Notes: a model not told the origin generated them from the letters alone. Shown: positions 39,872 through 49,243, counted from the stretch's first letter. The stretch is 49,320 nt of DNA from CAZGTQ01 sp964528575 (GCA_964528575.1 CAZGTQ010000274.1:1-49320); one strand, 5' to 3'. A program made the numbers and translations.

Positions 39872-40903
39872 CTAACCGAGCAGCGCGGCGTCGATCTCGG
39901 CTCGCACGAGCTCGGCGGCGAGGCGGCTCGGGGCGAGCGCGGCGCAGTGCTCGGCGAACGACGGGTGCTCCGCGCGGCCGAACCAGAGCTCGGGCGAGGC
40001 GTGCTCGCGGGCTTGCGCGCGCCACGCGTGCTCGTCGGACGCAGCGGCGCCCTCGCGCTCGTTCAGCCGCCCGGCGAGCGCGACGAGGTCGGGCCGCGGC
40101 GGGGGCGGCGGCCCCGGCAGATCGAACCACGAGCGGGTCGACACGATCAGGCGCCACGTTCCGCCCGCGCCGTCCGGGACGTGGACGAGGACGCGGTCGG
40201 CGTCTCCGATCTGGAACAGCGGGTGTCGGCCGGGATCGAAGCGCCCGCCGGCGTCCGCGCGGCGCGAACGCGCCGCGGCGGGCGCGACGAACGCGGCGAG
40301 GAAGAGCTCGGGCCGGCGCTCGAGCGCACACGTGGCGAGGTCCGCCGCGTCGTCCCGCGCGGCCGCGACCGCGGGCTCCCACAGCTCGGGATACGGCAGC
40401 GCGCGCGCGGATACGAGCTCGGCGAGCTCGTCGGCGAGCCAGCGCGCGAGGAGCGTGTGGCGGTCCTCGTCGTCGAGGCCCGCGAAGTCGGGGGCGAACG
40501 GCGAGAGCGCGGGGTCGTTCAGGCCGCCGACGAGCGCATCGAGCGCGAGCGCGCGCTCGTCGGGGATCAGGAAGAAGTCGCCGGCGGCCGCGGCCGCGAG
40601 CAGCGCGTCCGCGCGCTCGAGCGCGCGCTCGGGGTGGCGCGCGACGAACATCGCGAGCACGCCGTCGGTGTCGTAGTGGTTGTTGACGATCGCCGTGCAG
40701 CCCGCGGCGAGCGCCTCGCGCCGCTCGCGGCCGAGGCCCGCCCAGCGGAGCGCGCAGCCGGTCGAGAGCTCGTGCCGCAGCTCGGGCGGCGTGCGGTTCC
40801 CGGGCCAGTGCGAGAGCTCGAGACCCGGCGCGCCGCTCGCGCCGTCGACCGCGAGCACGGGCCGCGCCGGCGGCGTGCTCGTGACGAACAGCGGCAGCTT
40901 CAG
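39872..40903 (-). CDS. DUF6687-like protein with apparent CTG start
   Basis: The product is 343 residues if started at the CTG at 40903, which overlaps the upstream stop as CTGA. No ATG or GTG lies early enough: the first GTG (40857-40855) would begin at VLAVDG and cut the first strand. Conserved-looking stretches are VLAVDGASGAPGLELSHWPG, NRTPPELRHELSTG, IVNNHYDTDGVLAMFVARHP and LPYPELWEPA. The HYDTDG motif recalls DHH-type phosphoesterase metal sites, and the ensemble resembles the DUF6687 family. That name is from memory. The C-terminal half has DRVLVHVPDGAGGTWRLIVS and a proline-rich loop. The gene follows a TPR gene with overlapping stop and start. The function is unknown. Confidence 0.7.
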   Translation of the reverse strand: MKLPLFVTSTPPARPVLAVDGASGAPGLELSHWPGNRTPPELRHELSTGCALRWAGLGRERREALAAGCTAIVNNHYDTDGVLAMFVARHPERALERADALLAAAAAGDFFLIPDERALALDALVGGLNDPALSPFAPDFAGLDDEDRHTLLARWLADELAELVSARALPYPELWEPAVAAARDDAADLATCALERRPELFLAAFVAPAAARSRRADAGGRFDPGRHPLFQIGDADRVLVHVPDGAGGTWRLIVSTRSWFDLPGPPPPPRPDLVALAGRLNEREGAAASDEHAWRAQAREHASPELWFGRAEHPSFAEHCAALAPSRLAAELVRAEIDAALLG

Positions 40904-42627
40904 CGCCCGCCGCCGCCCCGCTCGCGCTCGAGCAGCGCGAGGTTGTCCGACGCCTCGCGCCGCGCCTTCTCGAGCAGCTCGCGCTGCGCGGGCTCGGGGC
41001 TCGCCGCGAGCCCCTCCTCGGCGATCGCGAGCGCGCGCTGGTACATCTCGCGCGCGCGGTCCTGCTCGCGCCGCAAGTTGTAGTGCAGCAGCACGGCTGC
41101 GTCGTTGAGGTAGTTCGCGTTGTCCGGCTCGACGTCGAGCGCGCGCTCGTACGCCGCGAACGACTCCTCCCACAACCGCGTCGCCTCGGCGAGGTCCTCC
41201 GCGCTCGCTCTCTCGCGCGCCCCGCGGCTGCGCGGATCGACGAGGGCGTCGCCGCGGTCGCGCAGGAAGAGCGCGAGGTTGTTCCAGTAGATCGCCTCGT
41301 GCGGCGCGGACTCCGCGAGGACGCGGAACACCAACGTTGCGGGCTCGAGCTCGCCCGCGCGCGCGCGCCGGTCGGCCAGGTACTCGAGGATCGGGAAGTT
41401 GTTCGGGTCCCCCGAGACCATCGCGACGATGCCCTCGGGGTGCAGCTCCCAGTTCTTGCGCAGCGCCGCGATCGCCTCGTCGTAGCGCTGCGAGGCGTAG
41501 CGCGTGCGGTAGAGGTAGTACCAGGAGTTCGTGAACTCCGGCCACTTCGTCACCGCCGCCGTGAACGCCTCTTCGGCGAGCGCGTAGTCCGCGCTGCTCC
41601 ACGCGCAGAAGCCGAGCCACCAGGACAGCGTCGCCTCGTCGCGCACGTCCGGCTTGCGCGCGCGCGCGCGGAACGCCTCGCGCGCGGCCTTCAGCGCATC
41701 GCGCAGCCGCTCGGCGCCGACGATGCCGAGCACCTGGCCGAAGTCGACCGCGGACGGGGCCCACGACGCCGCGGTCTCGAACGCCGCCGCGGCCGCGTCG
41801 TGCTCGCCCTTCCAGCCGTACAGGTTGCCGAGCTGCACCGCCGCGTTCGCGAGCGCGCGCCGCTGGCCGGGCTCGTCGGGCTTGCCCAGCAGCTCGATCT
41901 CGCGCTCGAACGCGTCGCGCGCGCGCTTCCAGAGCGCCTCGGCCTCGTCCGCCAGGCGCCCCGCTTCGGCCGTCGTCGCGTCGGCGTCCTCTGCGGCCGC
42001 CGCCTGGTCCGCCGCGCCGCGCGCCGGCACGTACTGCGAGAACGCGGTGCGGCCGAGCTGGTCCCACGCGGCCGCGGACTCGGGGGCGCGGCGCACCGCT
42101 TCCTCCGCAGCGCTCCGCGACGCCGGCAGGTCCTGGTTGTACCAGGCGGCCTTCGCGAGCGGCAGGAATGCGTCGCGGTAGCGCTCGGGATCGGCCTCGA
42201 GCGCGCGCGCGAGGAACGCCTGCGCGTCGATCATGTTCATCGCCGACGCGTTGCCCGCGGCGCCCTGCGCGATGTACCCCTCCGCGCGCCGCGCGAACGC
42301 CATCCCGTACAGGTAGTCCATCTCGGACCCGCTGGCGCCGCCCTTGCGCAGCGCGTCGAGCGCGTCGAGCGTGTCGTTGCTCTTGCCCTGGTCCATCCAC
42401 GCGCGCAGCACCCACATGCGCGTGCGCAGCGAGTCGCCGTCGAGGCGCGCGGCCTCGAGGAACACGGACTCGGCGTCGTCGGGGCGGCCCGCTTCGAGGA
42501 GCGCGCGGCCGCGCTCGATCATCGTCTCGACGTCCGCGGTGCGTTCCTGGAAGACGGCGCACGGCGGAGCGGCGCACGGCGCGGCAGGAGCGAGCGCGAG
42601 GACGGCGAGCAGGGAGAGGGAGATCAT
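40900..42627 (-). CDS. Secreted TPR-repeat protein
   Basis: The product is 575 residues. A signal peptide (about residues 1-22, ending in CAAPPCAVFQ) directs it across the cytoplasmic membrane. The rest is alpha-helical with TPR units such as ALLEAGRPDDAESVFLEAAR, ALEADPERYRDAFLPLAKAA, LYGWKGEHDAAAAAFETAAS and YERALDVEPDNANYLNDAAV. It should act as a periplasmic scaffold for protein-protein contacts. The ATG at 42627 lies about 50 bases downstream of a TACCAT hexamer. The preceding gene, 61 bases upstream, is another TPR protein, so the two may form an operon. The next gene overlaps its stop. Confidence 0.85.
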   Translation of the reverse strand: MISLSLLAVLALAPAAPCAAPPCAVFQERTADVETMIERGRALLEAGRPDDAESVFLEAARLDGDSLRTRMWVLRAWMDQGKSNDTLDALDALRKGGASGSEMDYLYGMAFARRAEGYIAQGAAGNASAMNMIDAQAFLARALEADPERYRDAFLPLAKAAWYNQDLPASRSAAEEAVRRAPESAAAWDQLGRTAFSQYVPARGAADQAAAAEDADATTAEAGRLADEAEALWKRARDAFEREIELLGKPDEPGQRRALANAAVQLGNLYGWKGEHDAAAAAFETAASWAPSAVDFGQVLGIVGAERLRDALKAAREAFRARARKPDVRDEATLSWWLGFCAWSSADYALAEEAFTAAVTKWPEFTNSWYYLYRTRYASQRYDEAIAALRKNWELHPEGIVAMVSGDPNNFPILEYLADRRARAGELEPATLVFRVLAESAPHEAIYWNNLALFLRDRGDALVDPRSRGARERASAEDLAEATRLWEESFAAYERALDVEPDNANYLNDAAVLLHYNLRREQDRAREMYQRALAIAEEGLAASPEPAQRELLEKARREASDNLALLERERGGGGR

Positions 42628-42687
42628 CGTCAGGACTCGTCCGAGGGGGCGGATGGGGTCGTGGAACGGGGCAGGATGGTAGCGCTC

Positions 42688-44910
42688 TTAGTCGCACGGG
42701 CGGGCCCAGTTGCCGATCGTCAGGGCGTCGGGGTGCTCGATCCGCTCGCCGTCGAGCTTGCGCAGCCACACGTCGCGCACGACCGGCCGCGGCTCCGGGC
42801 CGATCTCGAGCGCGCGCTCGAAGTAGCGCCGCGCGGCCGCGTCGTCCCCCTCGAGGACGTGGAGCAGGACGCCGAGGAGCTGGTGCGCGTCGCCCCAGGC
42901 GTTCTCGAGCTTCCAGAGCTCGCGCTCGAGCGGGGCGCGCTCGGCGGCGGCGTCGTCCAGCGCCGCGAGCCGCGCGCGCAGCTCGTCGCGTTGCACCGCG
43001 CCCATCGCGATCGAGCGCAGGAGCAGCTCGCGCGCGCGCTCGCCGTCGCGGTCGAGGTAGCACAGGAGCAACCGCGCGCAGTCGTTCGTCAGACGCAAGT
43101 CGCCCGGCGCGAGCCGCATCGCCTGGACGAACGCCGCGTAACCGCGCTCCATCCATGCGCGCGCGGTCTCGTTGTGCGCGTCCGCGGCGGCGGCGAAGCG
43201 CGCGCGCTCGTCCGCGTCCACGTCCGCGTCGCGGCTGCCCGCCAGCGCGCCGCGCAGCTCCGCGAGCGCGGCGTCGTCGTCGAGCTCGCCGCGCGCGGCG
43301 CGGCACAGCCGCGCGGCGAGCGACGCTTCCTCGATCGCGGCGTCGCGCCAGTGGGCGCCGGCGCGCGTGGGCCAGCGCGCCGCGCGCGGCTCGCGCTCGG
43401 CGAGCCACGCGCAGATCCGGGCGGCGCGCTCGGAGCGGCCGCGCGCGACCCACGCGTCCGCGACCGCCGCGAGCCCCTCGAGCGCGGCGTCGAACGCCTC
43501 GTGCGCGCGGCGCAGGTCGTCCTCGCGCGCGCCCGCGGTCTCGAACGCGACGCGCGCGGTCTCGAGCTCGCCGGCCGCGAGCCACGCCCAACCGGCGCCG
43601 GTGCGCGCGAGCGTCGCCGCGTCGCGCGCCTCGCCGGCGACGCGCGCGTCACCCGCTTCGAGCGCGAGCGCCTCGGCGCGCGCGAGCGCGTCCTCGGCCC
43701 CCGCGAACGCTGCCGCGACGTCCGCTCCGCCGCCCGCGGCGAGGGTGCCGGCCGCCGCCTCGAGCCGCGCGCGCCCGAGCAGCGCGTGCCCCGCGGCGAC
43801 GTCCGGATGACGCGCGACGAAGCGCGCGAGCGCGTCCTCGCCGCGGCCGACGCGGAACGCGGCCGCGTGCAGCCGCTCGAGCAGCGCGCGCGCGTCGGGC
43901 GTGCGATCGAGCCCGCGCTCGAGCGTCGCGAGCGCGTCGTCCCAGCGCTCTTGCGCGACGTACACGTCGCCGAGTAGGCCCCACGCCTCGGCGTCGGCCG
44001 GCGCGCGCCCGAGCCGGCGCCGGAGCGCGTCCTCGGCCTCGCGCAGCAGCGCGCTCGCGTCGCCGGACTCGCCGGACTCGCCGGAGTCGACGGCGTCGGC
44101 GGCTTCGCCGGCGTCGCCGGAGCGCGCGCGGCGCCATGCGGCGAGCGCGGCGTCGGCCCAGGCGCGCTCGGGCGAGTGGAACAGCGCGCTCGCGCTCGCG
44201 CCGGGCTCCTCGAGCCGCGCGATCGCAGCGCGCGCGAGCGCGAGGCTGTCGTCGTGGCCGAGCAGGAGCGCGGCGCGGCTCGCGCCGACCAGACACGCGG
44301 CGTCGTCGGAAAAACGCCGGAACGTCGCGAGGGCGGCCTCGCCCGCGGCGCGCGACGCGTCGGTCGTCGAGTCGCGGGGCGCCGAGGCGGCCGCGTCCGC
44401 GCCGGACTCGGCGAGCAGGAGCTGCGCGCGCGCCTCGAGGATCAGTGCCTCGCGCGCGTCCGGCGCGAGCGCGAGCGCAGCGCGCGCGCCGGCCAGGGCG
44501 CGGCCCGCCTCGCCCGCCGCGAGCGCGGCCCGTGCGTCGGCGACGCGGCGGCCGAACAAGAGCCCGTCGATCAGCACCTTCGCGCGCTCCCAGTCGCCGG
44601 CAGCCAGCGCCCGCGCGGCCTCGTCCGCGATCGCGCGCTCCGTCTCGCTGGGCGCCTGCGGCGCCGAATCGCTTTGCGCCTGCGGCGCCGTGTCGCTGGG
44701 CGCCTGCGGCGCCGTGTCGCTGGGCGCCTGCGGCGCCGTGTCGCTGGGCGCCTGCGTCGGCGCCGATTGGCTGTGCGCCTGCGGCGCGGGTTCTGCAGCG
44801 CTCGACTCGGCCGGCGACTGGCGCGCGGGGGCCGCGGAGGCGGCCGCGGCGAGGGCCGCGAGGGTCGCCGCGGCGATTCCGGCGCGAGTCGTTCGTCGGA
44901 CGAGGGGCAT
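42688..44910 (-). CDS. Secreted TPR-like protein with variable-repeat linker
   Basis: The product is 740 residues from the ATG at 44910. An ATG at 44943 is in frame, but it overlaps a TAGAAT -10-like hexamer, so the downstream ATG is preferred. After a signal peptide (ending about ASAAPAR) comes a low-complexity linker of eight-residue units (APQAPSDT) encoded by a tandem 24-bp DNA repeat. The remaining ~630 residues are Ala-rich helical repeats, for instance GDVYVAQERWDDALATLERG and YFERALEIGPEPRPV near the end, consistent with TPR. An acidic GES/GDAS insertion is encoded near 44056-44120. It likely sits in the periplasm. The function is unknown. Confidence 0.8.
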   Translation of the reverse strand: MPLVRRTTRAGIAAATLAALAAAASAAPARQSPAESSAAEPAPQAHSQSAPTQAPSDTAPQAPSDTAPQAPSDTAPQAQSDSAPQAPSETERAIADEAARALAAGDWERAKVLIDGLLFGRRVADARAALAAGEAGRALAGARAALALAPDAREALILEARAQLLLAESGADAAASAPRDSTTDASRAAGEAALATFRRFSDDAACLVGASRAALLLGHDDSLALARAAIARLEEPGASASALFHSPERAWADAALAAWRRARSGDAGEAADAVDSGESGESGDASALLREAEDALRRRLGRAPADAEAWGLLGDVYVAQERWDDALATLERGLDRTPDARALLERLHAAAFRVGRGEDALARFVARHPDVAAGHALLGRARLEAAAGTLAAGGGADVAAAFAGAEDALARAEALALEAGDARVAGEARDAATLARTGAGWAWLAAGELETARVAFETAGAREDDLRRAHEAFDAALEGLAAVADAWVARGRSERAARICAWLAEREPRAARWPTRAGAHWRDAAIEEASLAARLCRAARGELDDDAALAELRGALAGSRDADVDADERARFAAAADAHNETARAWMERGYAAFVQAMRLAPGDLRLTNDCARLLLCYLDRDGERARELLLRSIAMGAVQRDELRARLAALDDAAAERAPLERELWKLENAWGDAHQLLGVLLHVLEGDDAAARRYFERALEIGPEPRPVVRDVWLRKLDGERIEHPDALTIGNWARPCD
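44650..44772 (-). repeat. Coding 24-bp tandem repeat (about five copies)
   Basis: Units starting GGGCGCCTGCGGCGCCGTGT (plus strand) repeat every 24 bases. Copies 3 and 4 are identical, copies 1 and 2 differ by a few bases, and the last has 27 bases. A decayed sixth copy follows. They encode Ala-Pro-Gln-Ala-Pro-Ser-Asp-Thr units between the signal peptide and the helical repeats, and copy number may vary between strains. Confidence 0.85.
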
Positions 44911-44941
44911 GGACGCGGTGAGCCGAAGAAGAGGCGTGGTC

Positions 44942-44947
44942 ATTCTA
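44942..44947 (-). promoter_or_regulatory. Putative -10 element for the TPR gene
   Basis: On the minus strand TAGAAT covers the first two bases of the in-frame ATG at 44943, which argues that translation starts at 44910. The gap to the divergent lipoprotein gene (45119) is otherwise without recognised features. Confidence 0.35.
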
Positions 44948-45118
44948 GGCGACGTTCGTCGCGGTTCTCGCCGGCGGCCCTACGGCCGGGCGGCCGTTCG
45001 GTCGGATTTCGCTCGCGGCTCTTTTCCGCTCCCCCCTGGCGGGGAAGATGGGCCGGGCTCGTTCGTCCGAGCCCGTCGCGACCCGTTCCACCCCTGCCTG
45101 ATCGCGTGGCCTGATTTC

Positions 45119-48100
45119 ATGCTCCTCGGCTCGAAAGCGCTCCTGGCGGCTCGACTCGCGGCCGGCCTGGCGGCCGGCGCGGCCCTGTTCCTCGGCTCGT
45201 GCGGCGACAACCCCGCGTGCGTCTTCGGCCCGACGAACTGCCAGGGCGGCGGCGGCGGGGGCGGCACGCCCGGAGCGCTCGGCACCGAGGCGTTCCTGCC
45301 CGAGGACGGCCAGTGGATCCGCGAGGGCTCGCCGACCGTGACGGACGTGCGTCCGGGGAACAACGCGAGCACGACCACGCCGATCGTGATCACGTTCAGC
45401 GAGTCGATGGCGGGGCCGACGCTCGACGGCGCGGTCAGGATCCGCGTAGCGGGCGGCGGGGTCGGGCTGCCGGTGCTCGCTTCGGCGAGCCTCGTCGGCG
45501 ACGGGCGGGTGCTGATCTTCCTGCCGGCGGTCCCGCTGATGGCCGGCACGACGTACGAGATCGTCCTCGACGAGGACGCGCCCCTGCCGACGGACCTGAC
45601 CGGCCAGACGCTCGTCGTCTCGAGCGACGGCCTGATCGACACGTTCACGATCGGGACGAACGATCCCGACGCGCCGCGCGTCGTCGCGACGTGGCCGCCC
45701 GACGGAGCGAGCGCGCAGAGCGCGACGACCGAGATGGTCGTCGTGTTCGACCGGATCATGCAGCAGGCGACGGCGGACGAGGGCTCGTTCCTGGTCGAGG
45801 TCGGCGGCGTCCCGCCGGCGTTCTTGCCCGATCCCCAGCCGCTCGCTCTCTCGGTGGGGCCGCTCCCGATCACCGACACGCGCGTGTACACGCTGCGCAG
45901 CGAGGACGACGAGGGCGTGCCCGCTCCGCTCGGCGCGGGCGAGACGGTCCTGGTGACGTTGAGCCCGACGGGCGACCCGATCGAGGCGCTCGACGGGGAG
46001 GAGCTCCCGACGACGACGTTCGAGTACGACGTCGCGCCGTTCAGCGCGCCGGTCACGGCGACGATCGTGTCGATGCCCACGGAGGCGATCGGCATCGAGA
46101 ACCTCGACGCGGACGGGACGAACGACCTCGCGATCGAGGTCGAGCTCGCGAACGGGCAGCCCGGCGACCGCGTCGGCGTGTTCCTGTTCGGCCAGGGGCT
46201 CGGCGAGGACGACGGCATCGTCGCGCTCTTCCGCCAGGTGACGATCGAGGGGACCGCGCCGATCACGACGGTGACGCTGGACGCGGGCGACATCGATCTC
46301 GGCACGACGGGCCCGGTCGCGGGGCGCTTCCAGGACGGTTTCGTCGCGTTCGCGCTGCGCGTGCGCCGCGGCACGCAGGTCAGCCCGGTGACGGTGCTCG
46401 ACGTCGAGCCCGAGACGCCCGGCATCCAGGACCCGTTGCTCGACACCGAGCGGCCCGTGCTGATGGCGCTGACCAATCCGGGCGCCGACGGGCAGCTCTT
46501 CCGCTCGGACCAGCGCGACCTCGTCGTCACCGGCCGGGCGAGCGAGCCGTTGCGCGCGGTCGACGTCGTGACGCCGCTCGGCTCGAACGTGCCGCCGGGC
46601 GAGACGGCGACGGTGGTCGGCTCGAACGCGGAGGGCTTCTTCGTCGCGGCGCCCGTCGATCTCGGCGGCGTCGTCGGGGCGCTGGACCTGCCGCTCGATT
46701 ACGAGCTCGTGCTGTACGACCGCGCGCTGAACACGAACAAGGGCGGCCCGGTCGTGGGGCAGTTCACGCAGCTCGGCGCCGTGGGGCCCGAGATGCTCGT
46801 CGACGACGGGTCGATCGCGGTGCAGGTGTTCGACGCCGTGACGCTCGCGCCGATCGTGGGCGCGGCGGTGATGACGCACTCCGACGACGTCGGTTTCCCG
46901 CTCGTGTCGAGCGCGGCGTCGGACGCGGACGGCAGCGCGGCGGTCACGGCCGCGAGCACGGGGTTGGCGACGATCCTCTCCGTCGGCGCGCCGGGCTACG
47001 ACCTGTTCACGTTCCACGGCGTCACGGCCGGTCGCGTCGGCGTCCCGCTCGCGCCGACCGCGCCGAGCGCGTCGGGGCCGGCGAGCGCGGTGGGCGCGGT
47101 GACGACGACCGATCCGTTCGCTCAGTTCGTGCTGCCGCAGATCGACCTGCGCTTCGCCGACTCGCGCCGGCTCGAGAGCGCATTGCCGAGCGTCCCCGGC
47201 GGCAACTGCGGCGTCGACCCGATGACGGGCCAGCTCTCGTGCCCCGTCGGACCGATCGACGTCCGTCCGGGTCTCGTCGGCGCGCAGACGGCGATCGGTG
47301 GCCTGTTCGCGCCGTCGAGCCTCGGCGCGTTCAGCCCTGCGCTCGCCGTGCAGTCGTTCTCGTTCGAGCTGCCCGTGCGGCCGCGCAACACGGGCCAGGA
47401 GACGGCGACGCTGTTCGATGTCCCGTTCCTGCTGACGGCGCCGGGGGTGCCGGACGCGGAGACGACGAAGGAGGTCGCGCCGGAGCAGACGCTGCGGCTC
47501 GTCGGCGACCTGACCGAGGGCATCGACTTCGGCACCGATCCGGCCGGCGTCGAGAACCTGGTCGGCGATCCGGCGTTCACGGGCAAGCCGATCGTCACGG
47601 TCGAGGCGGTCGTGCCGGGCATCGCCGCGCCGGCGCTCGTCGGCGTCGGCAACGGCTTCCTCACCCCGGGCACGCGCACGTGGACGATCCGCGCCGCGTT
47701 CGCGGGTGCAGCGAGCGGGGAGGGCAGCCTGGGCGACGCGATCGAGCCGGACCTGCTGTTGCGCGCGGAGATCCGCGACATGGCGGGCAACCGCGCCGGC
47801 CAGCGGCCGCGCATCTCGACGCTCGCACAGCTCCCGCTGCCGCTCACGATGTTCGCGGGCAACGTCCCCGAGCTCTTCACGCCCGCCCCCGGCGGCACGA
47901 CCGGCGGCGACAGCTACACGATCGAATTCGACAACTCGCTGCTCGACGTGCAGACGGGCCCGCAGGGCGGCGCGGGGCTCTACCGCCTGACGCTGACGGC
48001 CTCGGACGGCCGCCGCTGGGTCCTCTGGCGCGTCGACCCCCCGGGCGGAACCGGCCCGGTGCAGGTCCGCGTACCCGACGTCGCGCTCGGCGGCGCGGTG

Positions 48101-48244
48101 CCGCTGGTCGACGGCCCGCTCGAGCTGCGCATCGCGACGTTCGCCTGGCCGACGCTGGACCCGGCCGCGTTCCTGTGGAGCGACGTCGAGCGCGAGTACG
48201 ACGTGTTCTCGTTCTCGGCGCCGCTGATGTTCACGCAGGACTGA
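45119..48244 (+). CDS. Large lipoprotein with bacterial Ig-like (Big_5/SbsA) domains
   Basis: The product is 1041 residues. The signal peptide ends in a lipobox (LFLGSC, Cys at about residue 28). A Gly-rich linker follows, then at least two Ig-like domains of the SbsA/Big_5 type. One carries PGNNASTTTPIVITFSESMA and the next TEMVVVFDRIMQQATADEGS, both with the typical hallmark of extremes and maximum-like extracellular repeats. The rest is beta-rich, including SDADGSAAVTAAST-type repeats and GTDPAGVENLVGDPAFTGKP. It is probably exposed at the cell surface or in the periplasm, perhaps for adhesion or polysaccharide contact. The ATG at 45119 gives the signal peptide directly. The final domain ends with SAPLMFTQD. 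No enzyme motif is visible. Confidence 0.85.
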   Translation: MLLGSKALLAARLAAGLAAGAALFLGSCGDNPACVFGPTNCQGGGGGGGTPGALGTEAFLPEDGQWIREGSPTVTDVRPGNNASTTTPIVITFSESMAGPTLDGAVRIRVAGGGVGLPVLASASLVGDGRVLIFLPAVPLMAGTTYEIVLDEDAPLPTDLTGQTLVVSSDGLIDTFTIGTNDPDAPRVVATWPPDGASAQSATTEMVVVFDRIMQQATADEGSFLVEVGGVPPAFLPDPQPLALSVGPLPITDTRVYTLRSEDDEGVPAPLGAGETVLVTLSPTGDPIEALDGEELPTTTFEYDVAPFSAPVTATIVSMPTEAIGIENLDADGTNDLAIEVELANGQPGDRVGVFLFGQGLGEDDGIVALFRQVTIEGTAPITTVTLDAGDIDLGTTGPVAGRFQDGFVAFALRVRRGTQVSPVTVLDVEPETPGIQDPLLDTERPVLMALTNPGADGQLFRSDQRDLVVTGRASEPLRAVDVVTPLGSNVPPGETATVVGSNAEGFFVAAPVDLGGVVGALDLPLDYELVLYDRALNTNKGGPVVGQFTQLGAVGPEMLVDDGSIAVQVFDAVTLAPIVGAAVMTHSDDVGFPLVSSAASDADGSAAVTAASTGLATILSVGAPGYDLFTFHGVTAGRVGVPLAPTAPSASGPASAVGAVTTTDPFAQFVLPQIDLRFADSRRLESALPSVPGGNCGVDPMTGQLSCPVGPIDVRPGLVGAQTAIGGLFAPSSLGAFSPALAVQSFSFELPVRPRNTGQETATLFDVPFLLTAPGVPDAETTKEVAPEQTLRLVGDLTEGIDFGTDPAGVENLVGDPAFTGKPIVTVEAVVPGIAAPALVGVGNGFLTPGTRTWTIRAAFAGAASGEGSLGDAIEPDLLLRAEIRDMAGNRAGQRPRISTLAQLPLPLTMFAGNVPELFTPAPGGTTGGDSYTIEFDNSLLDVQTGPQGGAGLYRLTLTASDGRRWVLWRVDPPGGTGPVQVRVPDVALGGAVPLVDGPLELRIATFAWPTLDPAAFLWSDVEREYDVFSFSAPLMFTQD

Positions 48245-48273
48245 GCCGCGCCGCCGTTCGGCGAGCGCGCGGG

Positions 48274-48294
48274 TAGACTGCCTCGCAAAGGAGG
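48274..48294 (+). promoter_or_regulatory. Putative -10 (TAGACT) and strong ribosome-binding site
   Basis: TAGACT at 48274-48279 is followed by AAAGGAGG at 48287-48294, seven bases before the ATG at 48302. This is the best Shine-Dalgarno match in the window. It contrasts with genes here that have the -10 but no ribosome-binding site. Confidence 0.55.
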
Positions 48295-48301
48295 TCGTGG
48301 C

Positions 48302-49153
48302 ATGCTCGCGCGCGTTGTTGCGCTGTTGGCTTTCGCATCGGCGCTCGTCGCTCAGGAGCCGCTCCAGGTCCACGCCGACGACCCGCTCCATCGCTTCGTC
48401 GAGCTGGAGGTGCCGGCCGACGGCGCGACGATCGAGTGGACCAGCGACTTCGACGGGACGCTGCACGTGTGGACGCAGTCGGTGGCCGGCGATCCGGTGC
48501 TCGCCGTCACCGTCGGAGGCGCCGACGCCATCGCGGACGACGACTCGGGCGGTGGAACAACGGCGTACGTCGCGGTGGACGTCGCGGTCGGCCAGGTCGT
48601 GGTGGTCGCCATCCAGACGATCGATCGGGGCCAGGGCGCTACCTCCGTCCACTGGGTAGCGTCGCCCGAGACCGAGGAGACGCGCGCGGCGGTGGAGCGC
48701 GCGAAGGAGCTCCTGGCGGCGGTCGAGGCAGCGCAACGGGCGCAAGCCTTCGAGAGCGCGCGGGCGCTCGTCGCGGACGCTCTCGACGTGCTCCGGAGCG
48801 CACGAGGAGCGGCGCTGAGCCACGGCATTGCGCAGACGGCGTGGGAGTGCGGCTCCGGCGCCTACCGCCTGGGCGCGATCGACGCAGCCTCCGCTGCGTG
48901 GCATCTGACGCTCGCGGCTCGCGAGCGCACGCTGCCCGAGGACCACCCCGACCTGCTCCGCGCGCGGCAGAACCTGGCCATCACGATGCACGCACAGGGC
49001 GAACTCACCGGCGCCCGCGCGCTCTTCGAGCGCCTGCTCGCGGCTCGCGAGCGCACGCTGCCCGAGGACCACCCCGACCTGCTCGCCGCGCGGGGAAACC
49101 TGGCCGCCTCGATGAAGGCGCAGGGCGATCTCGCCGGCGCCCGCGCGCTCTAG
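48302..49153 (+). CDS. Secreted TPR protein (kinesin-light-chain type), interrupted near contig end
   Basis: The sequence reads 283 residues to a TAG at 49151. A signal peptide (about residues 1-18, ending ALVAQ) precedes a beta-rich domain (about 20-120) resembling pre-peptidase C-type domains. A helical part and 42-residue repeats of kinesin-light-chain type TPR follow, for example ARERTLPEDHPDLLRARQNL, repeated as ARERTLPEDHPDLLAARGNL. After the TAG the same frame continues with another repeat (ERVLEARERTVPEDHPDLLA, then ARHNLALT) up to the adapter at 49244. The stop replaces the aromatic codon expected before GluArg, so it looks like a single-base error or a recent nonsense mutation. The gene is incomplete because genomic sequence ends at about 49243. 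Confidence 0.75.
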   Translation: MLARVVALLAFASALVAQEPLQVHADDPLHRFVELEVPADGATIEWTSDFDGTLHVWTQSVAGDPVLAVTVGGADAIADDDSGGGTTAYVAVDVAVGQVVVVAIQTIDRGQGATSVHWVASPETEETRAAVERAKELLAAVEAAQRAQAFESARALVADALDVLRSARGAALSHGIAQTAWECGSGAYRLGAIDAASAAWHLTLAARERTLPEDHPDLLRARQNLAITMHAQGELTGARALFERLLAARERTLPEDHPDLLAARGNLAASMKAQGDLAGARAL

Positions 49154-49243
49154 GAGCGTGTGCTCGAGGCCCGCGAGCGCACGGTGCCCGAGGACCACCC
49201 CGACCTGCTCGCCGCGCGGCACAACCTGGCCCTCACGATCAGG

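Noticed and set aside
44650..44772. CRISPR-like array
   Set aside because: Units abut with no unique spacers and stay in frame with a protein, so it is a coding tandem repeat.
42100..44940. Long plus-strand frames opposite the TPR genes
   Set aside because: They are Arg/Ala-rich antisense frames with no domain, promoter or start signal, while the minus strand shows signal peptides and TPR repeats.
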